From positions 293,510 through 357,509 of the forward strand of contig JADKEH010000044.1 of NCBI GenBank assembly GCA_016718155.1: a stretch of 64,000 nt of DNA, given 5' to 3'. Every line of letters starts with the position of its first letter. Positions within the stretch are counted from its first letter, which is position 1. The notes under the pieces are model-generated. The model was not told the DNA's origin. It did not search any database and saw only the letters and a program-made list of their open reading frames with translations. The DNA comes from Candidatus Rhodoferax randersensis (GTDB lineage: Bacteria; Pseudomonadota; Gammaproteobacteria; Burkholderiales; Burkholderiaceae_C). Below are positions 52,049 through 61,285 of the stretch, piece by piece. The position numbers and the translations under genes are program-made.

Positions 52049-53884
52049 TCACTCCGACGACTGCTGCAGCGCCCACATCTGCGCATAACGCCCGTTGGCG
52101 GCCAGCAGGGCGGCGTGGTTGCCGCGCTCGATGATGCGCCCGGCCTCCATCACCAGAATCTCGTGCGCGTCCACCACGGTGGACAGGCGGTGCGCGATGA
52201 CCAAGGTGGTTTTGTTTTGCGCCACGCTTTGCAGTTCGGCCTGGATGGCACGCTCGTTGGCGCTGTCCAGCGCCGAGGTGGCTTCGTCGAAGATCAGGAT
52301 CGGCGGGTTCTTGAGCAGGGTGCGGGCAATCGCCACGCGCTGCTTTTCGCCGCCCGAGAGTTTGAGGCCGCGCTCACCCACCATGGTCTCGTAGCCCTTG
52401 GGCGTGGCGCTGATGAAGCTGTGGATGTGCGCCGCGCTGGCCGCATCGATCACCTGTTCATGCGTGGCACCGGGCTGGCCGTAGGCGATGTTGTATTCCA
52501 CGGTGTCGTTGAACAGCACCGTGTCTTGCGGCACGATGCCAATCGCCTGGCGCACGCTGGCCTGCGTCACCTGTTTGATATCCTCACCACCAATCTGAAT
52601 CTGCCCCTGTTGCACGTCGTAGAAGCGAAACATCAAGCGCGCCAGCGTGGACTTGCCCGATCCCGAGGGGCCCACCACGGCCACGGTCTTGCCCGCCGGA
52701 ATCTCGAAGCTGATGTCATGCAGAATCGGCCGCGACGCCTCATAAGCAAAGTTGACGTGGCTGAAGCGCACGCCGGCGTCGACCAGCCGCAGCGGCTGGG
52801 CACCGGGCACGTCGGCGATCTCGCGTTCGCGCTCCATCAGGGTGAACATCTTGTCCAGATCGGTCAGGCTTTGCTTGATCTCGCGGTACAACACCCCCAG
52901 AAAACCCAGCGGGATGTAGAGCTGGATCATGAAGGCGTTGACCATCACCAGGTCGCCCAGGGTCATGCGGCCCTCCACCACCCCTTGCGTGGCGCGCCAC
53001 AACATGGCGATCAGACCGGTGGCAATCACCAGTTGCTGGCCGGTGTTGAGCAGGCTCAGGGTGGACTGGCTCTTGACGGCGGCGCGGCGGTAACGCTCCA
53101 GGTTCTCGTCGTAGCGCTTGGCCTCGAACTCTTCGTTGTTGAAGTACTTGACGGTCTCGTAGTTCAGCAGCGAGTCGATGGCCCGGCTGTGGGCCTTGGA
53201 GTCCAGCTCGTTCATCTCCTTGCGAAACTTGGTGCGCCACTCGGTCACGGTCACGGTGAAGCTGATGTAGAACACCAGCGCAATGATGGTGATCCAGGCA
53301 AACCAGACATCGAACTTGACCGCCAGCAGCGTCAGCACCATGGCCACCTCGATCAGCGTCGGCACGATGCTGTACAGCGAATACGAGATCAGTGAATTGA
53401 CCGCCCGGGTGCCACGCTCGATGTCGCGGGTCAGCCCACCGGTCTGGCGCTCCAGGTGAAAACGCAGACTCAGGGCGTGCATGTGCCGGAACACCTGCAA
53501 GGAGATGGTGCGCGACGCGCCCTCCGTGGCTTTGGCAAACACCAGCTCGCGCAGCTCGGCAAACACGGTGGTGGACAGGCGCAGCAGCCCATAGGCGAAC
53601 AGCAAAGCCACCGGCACCACCAGCAGGGCCGTGGCGTCGAGGCCGCCCTTGGGGTTCATGGTGTCGATCAGTTCCTTGAGCAACAAGGGAACACTGACGT
53701 TGGCCAGCTTAGCCCCGACCATCAGGGCCAGCGCGATGACCACGCGCCATTTGTATTGCCACAGGTAGGGGAACAGGCGTTTAAGCGTGGCCCAGTCGGT
53801 GCGCTTGGCAATGGGCACCCCCGCCGCAGCGGGGGCCTGAAAAGATGAACTGCTGATTTCGCCAGAGCGGCGCATGGGTGACAA
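52049..53884 (-). CDS. ABC exporter, ATM1/HMT-type half transporter
   Basis: The 611-residue protein has an N-terminal membrane domain with six helices (about 45-330) and a C-terminal ATPase. The ATPase has Walker A (VVGPSGSGKSTLARLMFRF), a Q-loop (GIVPQDTVLFNDTV), signature LSGGEKQRVAIARTLL and Walker B ILIFDEATSALD. The TM6 stretch NTGQQLVIATGLIAMLW and NYETVKYFNNEEFEAKRYDE are typical of ATM1/HMT1 exporters of glutathione-linked iron-sulfur precursors or heavy-metal conjugates. It would act as a homodimer in the inner membrane. Confidence 0.9.
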   Translation of the reverse strand: MSPMRRSGEISSSSFQAPAAAGVPIAKRTDWATLKRLFPYLWQYKWRVVIALALMVGAKLANVSVPLLLKELIDTMNPKGGLDATALLVVPVALLFAYGLLRLSTTVFAELRELVFAKATEGASRTISLQVFRHMHALSLRFHLERQTGGLTRDIERGTRAVNSLISYSLYSIVPTLIEVAMVLTLLAVKFDVWFAWITIIALVFYISFTVTVTEWRTKFRKEMNELDSKAHSRAIDSLLNYETVKYFNNEEFEAKRYDENLERYRRAAVKSQSTLSLLNTGQQLVIATGLIAMLWRATQGVVEGRMTLGDLVMVNAFMIQLYIPLGFLGVLYREIKQSLTDLDKMFTLMEREREIADVPGAQPLRLVDAGVRFSHVNFAYEASRPILHDISFEIPAGKTVAVVGPSGSGKSTLARLMFRFYDVQQGQIQIGGEDIKQVTQASVRQAIGIVPQDTVLFNDTVEYNIAYGQPGATHEQVIDAASAAHIHSFISATPKGYETMVGERGLKLSGGEKQRVAIARTLLKNPPILIFDEATSALDSANERAIQAELQSVAQNKTTLVIAHRLSTVVDAHEILVMEAGRIIERGNHAALLAANGRYAQMWALQQSSE

Positions 53885-53915
53885 TCGAGAGGTTTACCAA
53901 CCCGAGATTGTGCCC

Positions 53916-54335
53916 ATGTCCGCAAACACAAGTCCTGTCGGCGTTCAGCTGCCTACCGATGAAGAGCTGGTGCTCAAGGTCATCCCGATGCCGGCCGACT
54001 GCAACGCCAACGGCGATATCTTCGGCGGCTGGGTGATGGCGCAGGTGGATCTGGCGGCGTCCGTGATCCCTGCTCGTTACACCCAGGGCCGCATGGCCAC
54101 CGTGGCCGTAAACGAGTTCATCTTCAAGCAACCGGTGCGGGTGGGCGACATCTTGACGTTTTTCTCGAAGCTGGTTCGCATCGGGCGCACCTCAGTCACG
54201 GTAAAGGTGGAGGTGTATGCAGAACGATTCATCAACCAGGGCCACTACATCAAGGTGACCGAGGCCTCGCTGACCTACGTGGCGATCGACGACGAAGGCC
54301 GGCCACGCGAGATACCTGCCAGCAGCCGGCCTTGA
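53916..54335 (+). CDS. yciA: acyl-CoA thioesterase, YciA-like hotdog
   Basis: The 139-residue protein cleaves acyl-CoA thioesters. It has the hotdog pattern ADCNANGDIFGGWVMAQVDL with the catalytic Asp after NANGDIFGGW, and VAVNEFIFKQPVRVGDILTF. The ATG at 53916 (MSANTSPVGVQLPTDE) is preferred; an earlier ATG at 53874 overlaps the divergent ABC gene. YciA homologues act on many short- to long-chain acyl-CoAs. Confidence 0.9.
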   Translation: MSANTSPVGVQLPTDEELVLKVIPMPADCNANGDIFGGWVMAQVDLAASVIPARYTQGRMATVAVNEFIFKQPVRVGDILTFFSKLVRIGRTSVTVKVEVYAERFINQGHYIKVTEASLTYVAIDDEGRPREIPASSRP

Positions 54336-54355
54336 GTCGATGCGCCACAGGTCGG

Positions 54356-55126
54356 CTACTGGCACATGGCGTATTCGCGGCCATCGGCGCGCAAAATGAT
54401 GGAGCCGTTCGAGTTTTGGGTGGCGGTGAGTCCAACATCCTGCATACCCGAGCCGTCCCCTGCGTCGACATAAAGGCGTTGGCTTTGCAACAGCCACCGC
54501 ATGTTGGTATTGCTGGCCGATTGCCCAGCGTAACTGCCACTGCGGCCCGAGCTGTAGCTTTCGGCGCCGCCGCCAATGCTCAGGATGCCGTCGGCCCGAA
54601 ACACCGCGCGGCGCGTAGTGGAGGTGCCACTGGTCTTGTTGTAGGTAAACGAACACCAGGCCGATGACATCAGCACCTGGCGCGACTGCGCGTCTTGCGG
54701 CGAGTCGTGCTGCGCCGTCGCACCAACCCGAGCGCCCGCTGGTGCGGCCACGCCGCCCATCGACTGCATCGGGCTCTGGCCGGGCGCCTGCGCTGCTTTG
54801 GTGGCGGCCCGCTGCAGTGGCGTACTTGCGGCAGCAGCGCTACCCAGACGCCGCCACGACAGCTCCATCGGGCCCATCTTGAGGAACAGGCGCCCTTGGC
54901 TGACCCGATAGGGCACGGTTTCCTGGCCCAGCGTCAATTGGCCGGCGCGCGCGGCCCAACTGGTCTCCTCGTCGCCCAACCGGGCGCTGCCATCGGCACG
55001 CAAGTCCAACCGGTCACCGCCGTCGACCTCCATCTGATAGCTACCCACCAGTTCACCGGGGGTCTGGGCTGACAAGCCCAGGGTCACCACGCACATCAAC
55101 CCCGCCATCATCAATCGCTTGAGCAT
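54356..55126 (-). CDS. secreted protein of unknown function
   Basis: The 256-residue protein starts with a signal peptide (MLKRLMMAGLMCVVTLGLSA, cleavage probably near residue 20). Two similar beta-rich parts follow, each resembling a small lipocalin- or META-like module: GSYQMEVDGGDRLDLRADGS and, after an Ala-rich linker, RRAVFRADGILSIGGGAES. It contains a few Cys (WCSFTYNKTSG and the C-terminal YAMCQ). No known family was recognised. It is convergent with yciA with 20 bp between stops. Confidence 0.65.
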   Translation of the reverse strand: MLKRLMMAGLMCVVTLGLSAQTPGELVGSYQMEVDGGDRLDLRADGSARLGDEETSWAARAGQLTLGQETVPYRVSQGRLFLKMGPMELSWRRLGSAAAASTPLQRAATKAAQAPGQSPMQSMGGVAAPAGARVGATAQHDSPQDAQSRQVLMSSAWCSFTYNKTSGTSTTRRAVFRADGILSIGGGAESYSSGRSGSYAGQSASNTNMRWLLQSQRLYVDAGDGSGMQDVGLTATQNSNGSIILRADGREYAMCQ

Positions 55127-55394
55127 GCCTGCCTCCTGCGCAAAACGAGCCGTACCACCGACACTAATCCTACGCGCCTTGAGGCGCCCATTCAAGTAAC
55201 AGTCCATGAGTGACAGTCCATGATGTCCTGACACCCCAAAAGCAATGCGCTGTCACCAAGGGGACGCCCGCGCCCAACAAAGCTGGCGACGTGTCGCGCG
55301 CCCGACAGCATGTCGGTACAAACCCTGCGGCCCGTGGCGCGCATTGCCGCTATAAACGGGCGTCGCCGTCTGGCGGCAAGCTTCAGGAGTCAAC

Positions 55395-56270
55395 GTGCAG
55401 GTTCTTCAACTGCTGATCAGCGGTATCGCACAGGGGTGCATCTACGGCCTGATCGCGCTGGGCTTCGTGCTCATTTACAAAGCCACCGAGACGGTGAGCT
55501 TCGCGCAGGGCGAGCTGATGATGCTGGGCGCCTTTGGCGGCCTGGCGGGCATGACCATGCTCGGCTTTCCGTACTGGCTGTCGGTGCTCAGCGCCATCGC
55601 CGGTATGGCGCTGTTTGGCGTAGCGCTGGAGCGGCTAGTGATACGCCCGATCCTGGGGCAACCGGCGTTTTCGATCGTGATGCTGACCATTGGCATTGGT
55701 TATGTGGCGCGCGGTTTGATCACCATGATCCCGAACATCGGCACCGAGACCCACACGCTGCCGGTGCCCTACAAAGACGAGATCTGGAAACTCGGCGGAC
55801 TAGTGCTTAACGTCGAGCAGATGGCGGTGATCGCCGTCACCGCTGTTTTATGCGTGCTGCTGTTCGCACTGTTTCGCTACAGCAAGCTGGGCATCGCGAT
55901 GCAAGCAGCCTCGCAGAATCAACTTGCCGCCTATTACATGGGCATACCGGTGCAGCGCCTGAACGGCATTGCCTGGGGTTTGGCGGCCGCCGTGGCGGCA
56001 GTGGCGGGCCTGCTGCTGGCGCCGATCACCTTTGTACACGCCAACATGGGCTTCATTGGCCTGAAGGCGTTTCCGGCGGCGGTGGTTGGTGGATTTGGCA
56101 GCCTGCCGGGCGCGATTGTCGGCGGGCTGGTGATTGGCATCGTCGAGTCTTTGTCGGGTTTCTACCTGCCCGATGGCTTCAAGGACACCGCCGCCTACAT
56201 CGTGGTGCTGATCATGCTGGTGGTCAAACCGAACGGTTTGTTTGGCGAACAGTTGCGCAAGAAGGTCTGA
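55395..56270 (+). CDS. branched-chain-type ABC transporter permease LivH family
   Basis: This 291-residue inner-membrane permease forms the channel with the LivM-type protein. It shows about eight hydrophobic helices, the N-terminal LISGIAQGCIYGLIALGFVL and ETVSFAQGELMMLGAFGGLA, and near the C-terminus AAVVGGFGSLPGAIVGGLVI. The GTG start at 55395 has AGGAG about 6 bases upstream. It opens a five-part transporter unit with an embedded acyl-CoA synthetase gene, so the substrate may be a carboxylic acid rather than a branched-chain amino acid. Confidence 0.92.
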   Translation: MQVLQLLISGIAQGCIYGLIALGFVLIYKATETVSFAQGELMMLGAFGGLAGMTMLGFPYWLSVLSAIAGMALFGVALERLVIRPILGQPAFSIVMLTIGIGYVARGLITMIPNIGTETHTLPVPYKDEIWKLGGLVLNVEQMAVIAVTAVLCVLLFALFRYSKLGIAMQAASQNQLAAYYMGIPVQRLNGIAWGLAAAVAAVAGLLLAPITFVHANMGFIGLKAFPAAVVGGFGSLPGAIVGGLVIGIVESLSGFYLPDGFKDTAAYIVVLIMLVVKPNGLFGEQLRKKV

Positions 56271-56271
56271 A

Positions 56272-57348
56272 ATGCGATTCATCTTCAAAACCGACTACGC
56301 GCAAGACCTCAAGCTGGCCAAGCATGGCGGCCATGTGTTCTGGTATGGCGCCTTGATGCTGCTGCTGCTGGCGGCGCCCTGGATTGCCACCGAGTATTGG
56401 CTGGCGCAGCTCACTTTTATCCTGATCTATTCGGTGGCGGGCCTGGGGCTGATGCTGCTGGCAGGCTTCACCGGCTTGTTCTCGCTGGGTCACGCGGCCT
56501 TTCTGGGGGTGGGCGCCTACACGCAAGCGGTGTTGACCAATGCCGGATTGCCCTTCCCTCTGGCCATGGTCTTTGCTGCGGCGTTGTCGGCGGCGGTGGG
56601 GTTTGTGGTGGGTTTGCCGGCGCTGCGGGTCAAGGGCATTTACCTGGGCATGGCCACCTTGTCGTTTGGCTTCATCGTGGAAGAGGTGCTGGCGCGCTGG
56701 GAGTCGGTCACCGGTGGCAATGCGGGCATTCACATCAAGAAGCCCGATCTGTTTGGCTGGACGCTGGACTCTGGCGAGAGCTTCTACTTTTTGTGCCTGG
56801 TGGTCACCGTGCTGGCCACGCTGGGCATTCTCAACTTGCTGCGTTCACCCACCGGCCGGGCCTTTGTGGCGATCCGGGACTCGGAGATTTCGGCCCAAAG
56901 CATGGGCATTCACCTGGCGCACTACAAGACCTTGTCCTTCGCCCTGTCGGCGGCGCTGGCTGGTGTGGCGGGCGCCTTGTATGCGCACAAGATGCAATTC
57001 ATCTCGCCTGACCAGTTCAACATCCTGCAGTCGATCGACCTGCTGCTGATGGTGGTGATTGGCGGCGTCGGCTCGGTCCACGGCGCTTTCCTGGGTGCCA
57101 TCTTCTTGATCACCCTGCCCGAGCTGATCACCATCGTGAAGGACTACCTGCCCGCCGTCGTGGGCCAGGCGCCCGGCCTCAAGAGCGTGGTCTACGGCGT
57201 GGTGCTGGTGTCCTTCGTGCTGTTCGAGCCCATGGGCCTGTATGGGCGCTGGCTGAAGGTGCGCACCTATTTGCAGATGTTCCCGTTCTACCGCAAAGGC
57301 ATGTTCAAGCGGCAGAAATCGTTCCAGAAGTCGGACCGACTGAAATGA
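56272..57348 (+). CDS. branched-chain-type ABC transporter permease LivM family
   Basis: The 358-residue permease partner has about nine hydrophobic helices, GFTGLFSLGHAAFLGVGAYT, RVKGIYLGMATLSFGF, and MVVIGGVGSVHGAFLGAIF. The ATG at 56272 is one base after the livH-type stop. The last ~30 residues are basic. It ends with ATGA at 57345-57348, which may be the original start site of the next gene. Confidence 0.93.
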   Translation: MRFIFKTDYAQDLKLAKHGGHVFWYGALMLLLLAAPWIATEYWLAQLTFILIYSVAGLGLMLLAGFTGLFSLGHAAFLGVGAYTQAVLTNAGLPFPLAMVFAAALSAAVGFVVGLPALRVKGIYLGMATLSFGFIVEEVLARWESVTGGNAGIHIKKPDLFGWTLDSGESFYFLCLVVTVLATLGILNLLRSPTGRAFVAIRDSEISAQSMGIHLAHYKTLSFALSAALAGVAGALYAHKMQFISPDQFNILQSIDLLLMVVIGGVGSVHGAFLGAIFLITLPELITIVKDYLPAVVGQAPGLKSVVYGVVLVSFVLFEPMGLYGRWLKVRTYLQMFPFYRKGMFKRQKSFQKSDRLK

Positions 57349-57382
57349 GCCACCTCACGCCATGTTGCCGGTCATCCGATCC

Positions 57383-57473
57383 CGTCATTGCGATTGCCGC
57401 GTCGCTGACGCTCCTCGCAATGACGACTCCACCCACGGCCTGCTTCCGACGACTCCACCCACGGCCTGCTTCC
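57383..57473. repeat. family A repeat fragment followed by a perfect 26-bp tandem duplication
   Basis: 57383-57425 is a short family A unit (CGTCATTGCGATTGCCGCG...CTCGCAATGACG) lying between the LivM and LivG genes. 57422-57447 is repeated exactly at 57448-57473, ending three bases before the ATG at 57477. The unit begins GACGACTCCACCCACGG. Confidence 0.85.
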
Positions 57474-57476
57474 CCT

Positions 57477-58277
57477 ATGACTGAAGTTCTTCTCTCCGCA
57501 AAAGACCTGAGCGTGCGCTTCGGCGGCGTGCTGGCGGTCAACAACGTGTCATTCGATGTGCGCCAGGGCGAGGTGTTCACCCTGATCGGCCCCAACGGCG
57601 CGGGCAAGACCACGGTATTCAACCTGATCAGCCGCATCTACACGCCCACCACGGGCGAGATTACCTACCTGGGCAAGAGCCTGACAGCGCAGCCGCCGCA
57701 GGCCATCGCGGCGCTGGGCATTGCCCGCACCTTCCAGAACATCGAGCTGTTTGAACACGCCTCGGTGCTGCAGAACCTGCTGATTGGCCGGCACACGCAT
57801 CGCCAGACCAATCTGTGGCAAGACTTGTTCTTTACCGCCAAGACGCGCCAGGCCGAGCTGACCGCACGCCGCAAAGCCGAGGAGGTGATTGATTTCCTCG
57901 GGCTGCAGCACCACCGCGACTCCTTTGTCGCCGGCCTGCCCTACGGCGTGCGCAAGGTGGTGGAGCTGGCGCGCGCGCTGTGCGCCGAGCCCAAGCTGCT
58001 GCTGCTCGACGAGCCCTCCAGCGGCCTGAATATGGAAGAGACCAACGACATGGCCTACTGGATACAGGACATCAAGAACGACCTGGGCATCACCGTGCTG
58101 ATGGTCGAGCACGACATGAGCCTGGTCTCCAAGGTGTCAGACCGCGTGTTGGCCATGAACCAGGGCCAGGTGTTGGCACTGGGCACGCCACGCGAGGTGC
58201 AAAGCCACCCGGCGGTGATCGAAGCCTACCTGGGCAGCGTGGACGACGTGTCGTCCCTGCGGAGGAAAGCAGCATGA
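57477..58277 (+). CDS. branched-chain-type ABC transporter ATPase LivG family
   Basis: The 266-residue ATPase has Walker A (LIGPNGAGKTTVFNLISRI), the Q-loop, LPYGVRKVVELARAL as signature region, Walker B (LLLLDEPSSGLN) and the His switch in LMVEHDM. Family homology starts at the ATG 57477 (MTEVLLSAKDLSVRFGG), but no ribosome-binding site precedes it. The frame is open back to an ATG at 57345 that overlaps the LivM stop, which would add 44 residues encoded largely by repeat sequence. Which start is used is unclear. The stop overlaps the next start as ATGA. Confidence 0.92.
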   Translation: MTEVLLSAKDLSVRFGGVLAVNNVSFDVRQGEVFTLIGPNGAGKTTVFNLISRIYTPTTGEITYLGKSLTAQPPQAIAALGIARTFQNIELFEHASVLQNLLIGRHTHRQTNLWQDLFFTAKTRQAELTARRKAEEVIDFLGLQHHRDSFVAGLPYGVRKVVELARALCAEPKLLLLDEPSSGLNMEETNDMAYWIQDIKNDLGITVLMVEHDMSLVSKVSDRVLAMNQGQVLALGTPREVQSHPAVIEAYLGSVDDVSSLRRKAA

Positions 58278-59065
58278 ACACGACGGTCGTCACCGACCAG
58301 CCGGTGCTCAAGCTGCAAAACGTCGAGAGCGCCTACGGTCCGATCAAGGCGATCCGGGGCGTGAGCTTGCAGGTGCGCCGGGGCGAGATTGCCACCGTGC
58401 TGGGCTCCAACGGCGCGGGCAAGACCACCATTCTGAAAACCATCTCCGGCATCATCGACCCGCGCAAGGGAACGATCGAGTTCAAGGGCACCGACATCAC
58501 GGCACGGGACCCGGCCCTGATCGTGCGCCAGGGCCTGTCGCACGTGCCCGAGGGGCGCGAGGTATTCCCCTTGCTGAGCGTGCACGACAACCTGCTGATG
58601 GGCGCCTACACCCGCAGCGACCGCGATGGCGTGGCGCGCGACATGGAAGCGGTGTACGGCTACTTCCCGATCCTGCGCGAGCGCGCCAGCCAGGACGCGG
58701 GCCTGCTGTCGGGCGGCCAGCAGCAGATGCTGTCGATCTCGCGCGCGCTGATGGCACGGCCCGACCTGATCCTGCTGGACGAACCCAGCCTGGGCCTGAG
58801 CCCCAAGCTGACCAAGGAGATCTTCGAGATCGTGGTGCGCATCAACCGCGAGCGCGGCACCACCATCCTGCTGGTCGAGCAAAACGCCAACATGGCGCTG
58901 AACGCCTCCGACTACGGCTACGTGCTGGAAAACGGCCGCATCGTGATGGAAGACACCTGCGCCAATCTGCGCGAAAAAGACGACATCAAGGAGTTCTACC
59001 TGGGACTCAAGGACGACGGCGTACGCGGCGAGCGGCGCTGGAAGAAGAAGAAGACCTGGCGTTGA
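58274..59065 (+). CDS. branched-chain-type ABC transporter ATPase LivF family
   Basis: The 263-residue ATPase has Walker A (VLGSNGAGKTTILKTISGI), LVVPEGREVF-like HVPEGREVFPLLSVHDNL, signature LLSGGQQQMLSISRALM, Walker B (LILLDEPSLGLS) and LLVEQNANMAL. The ATG at 58274 overlaps the LivG stop. The C-terminal end is very basic (RRWKKKKTWR). Family A repeats separate it from the acyl-CoA synthetase gene. Confidence 0.93.
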   Translation: MNTTVVTDQPVLKLQNVESAYGPIKAIRGVSLQVRRGEIATVLGSNGAGKTTILKTISGIIDPRKGTIEFKGTDITARDPALIVRQGLSHVPEGREVFPLLSVHDNLLMGAYTRSDRDGVARDMEAVYGYFPILRERASQDAGLLSGGQQQMLSISRALMARPDLILLDEPSLGLSPKLTKEIFEIVVRINRERGTTILLVEQNANMALNASDYGYVLENGRIVMEDTCANLREKDDIKEFYLGLKDDGVRGERRWKKKKTWR

Positions 59066-59100
59066 AACATGCGAACTGCGCAAACCACACCCCAAGCCCG

Positions 59101-59345
59101 CCATTGCGAGCCTCCCGAATCCGGGCTGATACCGCGCCCGGACCTTCAACCAGTATCGTCATCGCGAGGCCGCAGGCCGTGGCGATCCATGTATTTTGGA
59201 ACCATGGATTGCTTCACTGCGTTCGCAATGACGATGAAAGGCGAAGCGCAGCAATCCCCGATTCCGTCATTGCGAGCGAAGCGCGGCAATCCATGTTTGC
59301 GCTACGGCCCGATGGATCGCCACGGCCTGCGGCCTTGCGATGACG
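59101..59345. repeat. intergenic inverted-repeat family A, long composite copy
   Basis: The 341-bp gap between livF-type and acyl-CoA synthetase genes is mostly this element. A first unit (about 59101-59233) matches that at 42938-43072, including the left flank ACCTTCAACCAGTATCGTCA. Further arms follow at about 59265-59295 and, inverted, at 59311-59345 (GATGGATCGCCACGGCC...GCGATGACGG). Confidence 0.85.
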
Positions 59346-59406
59346 GGCGCGCAAGGGTGTCTGTTGAAACTGGAACCAAAGTAGCCCTTCACTGGGCGAT
59401 GAAGCA

Positions 59407-61263
59407 ATGACACAACTCTGGGACTTGAGCCACATCCAACCCAACACCGCCGTGGTGCTGCCAGGCGAGACCGTTCCAGCCATGTTCTGGAACGCGGTCC
59501 AAGAGCGTGGCCCGCTGGTCTGGATGCGCCAAAAGCACCTGGGCATCTGGCAAAGCTGGACCTGGGACCAGACCGGACAGGCCGTGCGCGAAATCGCTGG
59601 CGGCCTGATGAGCCTTGGTTTTGCCAATGGTCAAACCGCCTCGATCCTGTCCAACACGGTGGTGGAATGGGTCCTGGCCGATTTGGCCGTGCTGTCCTGC
59701 GCCGGCGTTTCCAACGGCATCTACCCGACCGATGCCGCGTCGCAAGTGCAGTACCTGTGCCAGGATTCCGGCACCAGCATCCTGTTCGTGGAGGACGACG
59801 AGCAACTGGACAAGGCGCTGGAAGTGCGTTCTGCCCTGCCCACGCTGCGCAAGATCGTGGTGTTCGACATGGAGGGCCTGGCCAGTCTGGACGACCCGGA
59901 CGTGATCAGCCTGGCGGACCTGCGCGCGCTGGGCGTGCATTACCTCAATCAACACCCGGATGCCTTGCAGTCACGCATTGATGCCTGCCGACCCGAGGAC
60001 CTGGCGATACTGGTCTACACCTCCGGCACCACCGGTAGACCGAAGGGCGCGATGCACCTGCACGCTGGCCTGGTCTACACGGTGCGGGGCTACAACACAC
60101 TGGTGGCCCAGGACGAACACGACGAGCGCATGTGTTTTCTGCCGCTGTGCCACATCGCCGAGCGCATGGGAGGTGAGTACTTCGCCCTGTACACCGGCGC
60201 CAAACTGAACTTCGTGGAGAACCCCGAAACCATTCCCGAAAACGTGCGCGAGATCGCGCCCACCGTGTTCACCGCCGTGCCGCGCGTGTGGGAGAAGTTC
60301 TACTCCGGCGTGATGATTTCCCTGAAGGAGTCCAGCAAACTGCAACAAGCCGCCTATGCCTGGGGCATCGGAGTCGGCACCACCATCGCCGACAAGGTGC
60401 TGGCCCAGCAGGCGGTCGGTGGCTGGCTCAGGATTCAGTTCCAGATTGCACAGTGGCTGGTGCTCAATAACGTGCGCAAACTCATCGGGATTCACCGCGC
60501 GCGCTTCCTGGTGACCGGCGCCGCGCCGATATCGCCGGACTTGGTGCGCTGGTACCTGGCGCTGGGCGTGCCCATGCTCGAAGTCTGGGGCATGACCGAG
60601 ACCTGCGGCGCCTCCACCGGTGTGCCCGCCACGCTGATGAAACCCGGCTCCATAGGCCCGGCGGCCGGTTTCAACGAAGTGCGACTGGACCCCGCTACCG
60701 GCGAAATTCTGGTGCGCGGCAAGAACGTGTTTGCCGGCTACCTGAACCAGCCCGAGAAGACTGCCGAGACGATTGACCCTGATGGCTGGCTGTACACCGG
60801 CGACGTGGGTGTGGTGGACGCCGACGGCTACTACCGCATCACCGACCGCATGAAGGACATCATCATCACGGCGGGCGGCAAGAACATCACCCCCAGCGAG
60901 CTGGAGAATGATTTGAAGTTCTCACCCTACATCACCGATGCGGTGGTGATTGGCGACAAACGCGCATTCCTCACCGTGATCATCATGATCGACCAGGAAA
61001 ACGTGGAGAAGTTCGCGCAGGACCAAGACGTGGCCTTCAGCAACTATGCGTCCCTGACACGCTCACCCGAAGTACAGGCTCTGATCCAGAAGGAACTCGA
61101 ACGAGTGAACCAGAAGTTTGCCCGCGTCGAGCAGATCAAGAAATTCTTCCTGCTGGAAAACCAGCTGACAGCGGAAGATGAGGAGCTCACCCCCACGATG
61201 AAGCTCAAACGCAAGCTGGTCGAAAAGAAGTACGCCGCCCAGATTGACGCGATGTACCGGTAA
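59407..61263 (+). CDS. AMP-dependent acyl-CoA synthetase/ligase (FadD15-like)
   Basis: The 618-residue enzyme activates a carboxylic acid to its CoA thioester via an acyl-adenylate. It has the P-loop-like VYTSGTTGRPKGAMHLH at 203-219, EVWGMTETCGASTG (A5 motif), GWLYTGDVG, and ITDRMKDIIITAGGKNITPS with the A8/A10 elements. It resembles long-chain acyl-CoA ligases. Its position between transporter ATPase and binding-protein genes suggests it traps the imported acid. Start MTQLWDLSHIQP at 59407. Confidence 0.9.
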   Translation: MTQLWDLSHIQPNTAVVLPGETVPAMFWNAVQERGPLVWMRQKHLGIWQSWTWDQTGQAVREIAGGLMSLGFANGQTASILSNTVVEWVLADLAVLSCAGVSNGIYPTDAASQVQYLCQDSGTSILFVEDDEQLDKALEVRSALPTLRKIVVFDMEGLASLDDPDVISLADLRALGVHYLNQHPDALQSRIDACRPEDLAILVYTSGTTGRPKGAMHLHAGLVYTVRGYNTLVAQDEHDERMCFLPLCHIAERMGGEYFALYTGAKLNFVENPETIPENVREIAPTVFTAVPRVWEKFYSGVMISLKESSKLQQAAYAWGIGVGTTIADKVLAQQAVGGWLRIQFQIAQWLVLNNVRKLIGIHRARFLVTGAAPISPDLVRWYLALGVPMLEVWGMTETCGASTGVPATLMKPGSIGPAAGFNEVRLDPATGEILVRGKNVFAGYLNQPEKTAETIDPDGWLYTGDVGVVDADGYYRITDRMKDIIITAGGKNITPSELENDLKFSPYITDAVVIGDKRAFLTVIIMIDQENVEKFAQDQDVAFSNYASLTRSPEVQALIQKELERVNQKFARVEQIKKFFLLENQLTAEDEELTPTMKLKRKLVEKKYAAQIDAMYR

Positions 61264-61285
61264 CCCCTCACTCTTCAAAGACCCT

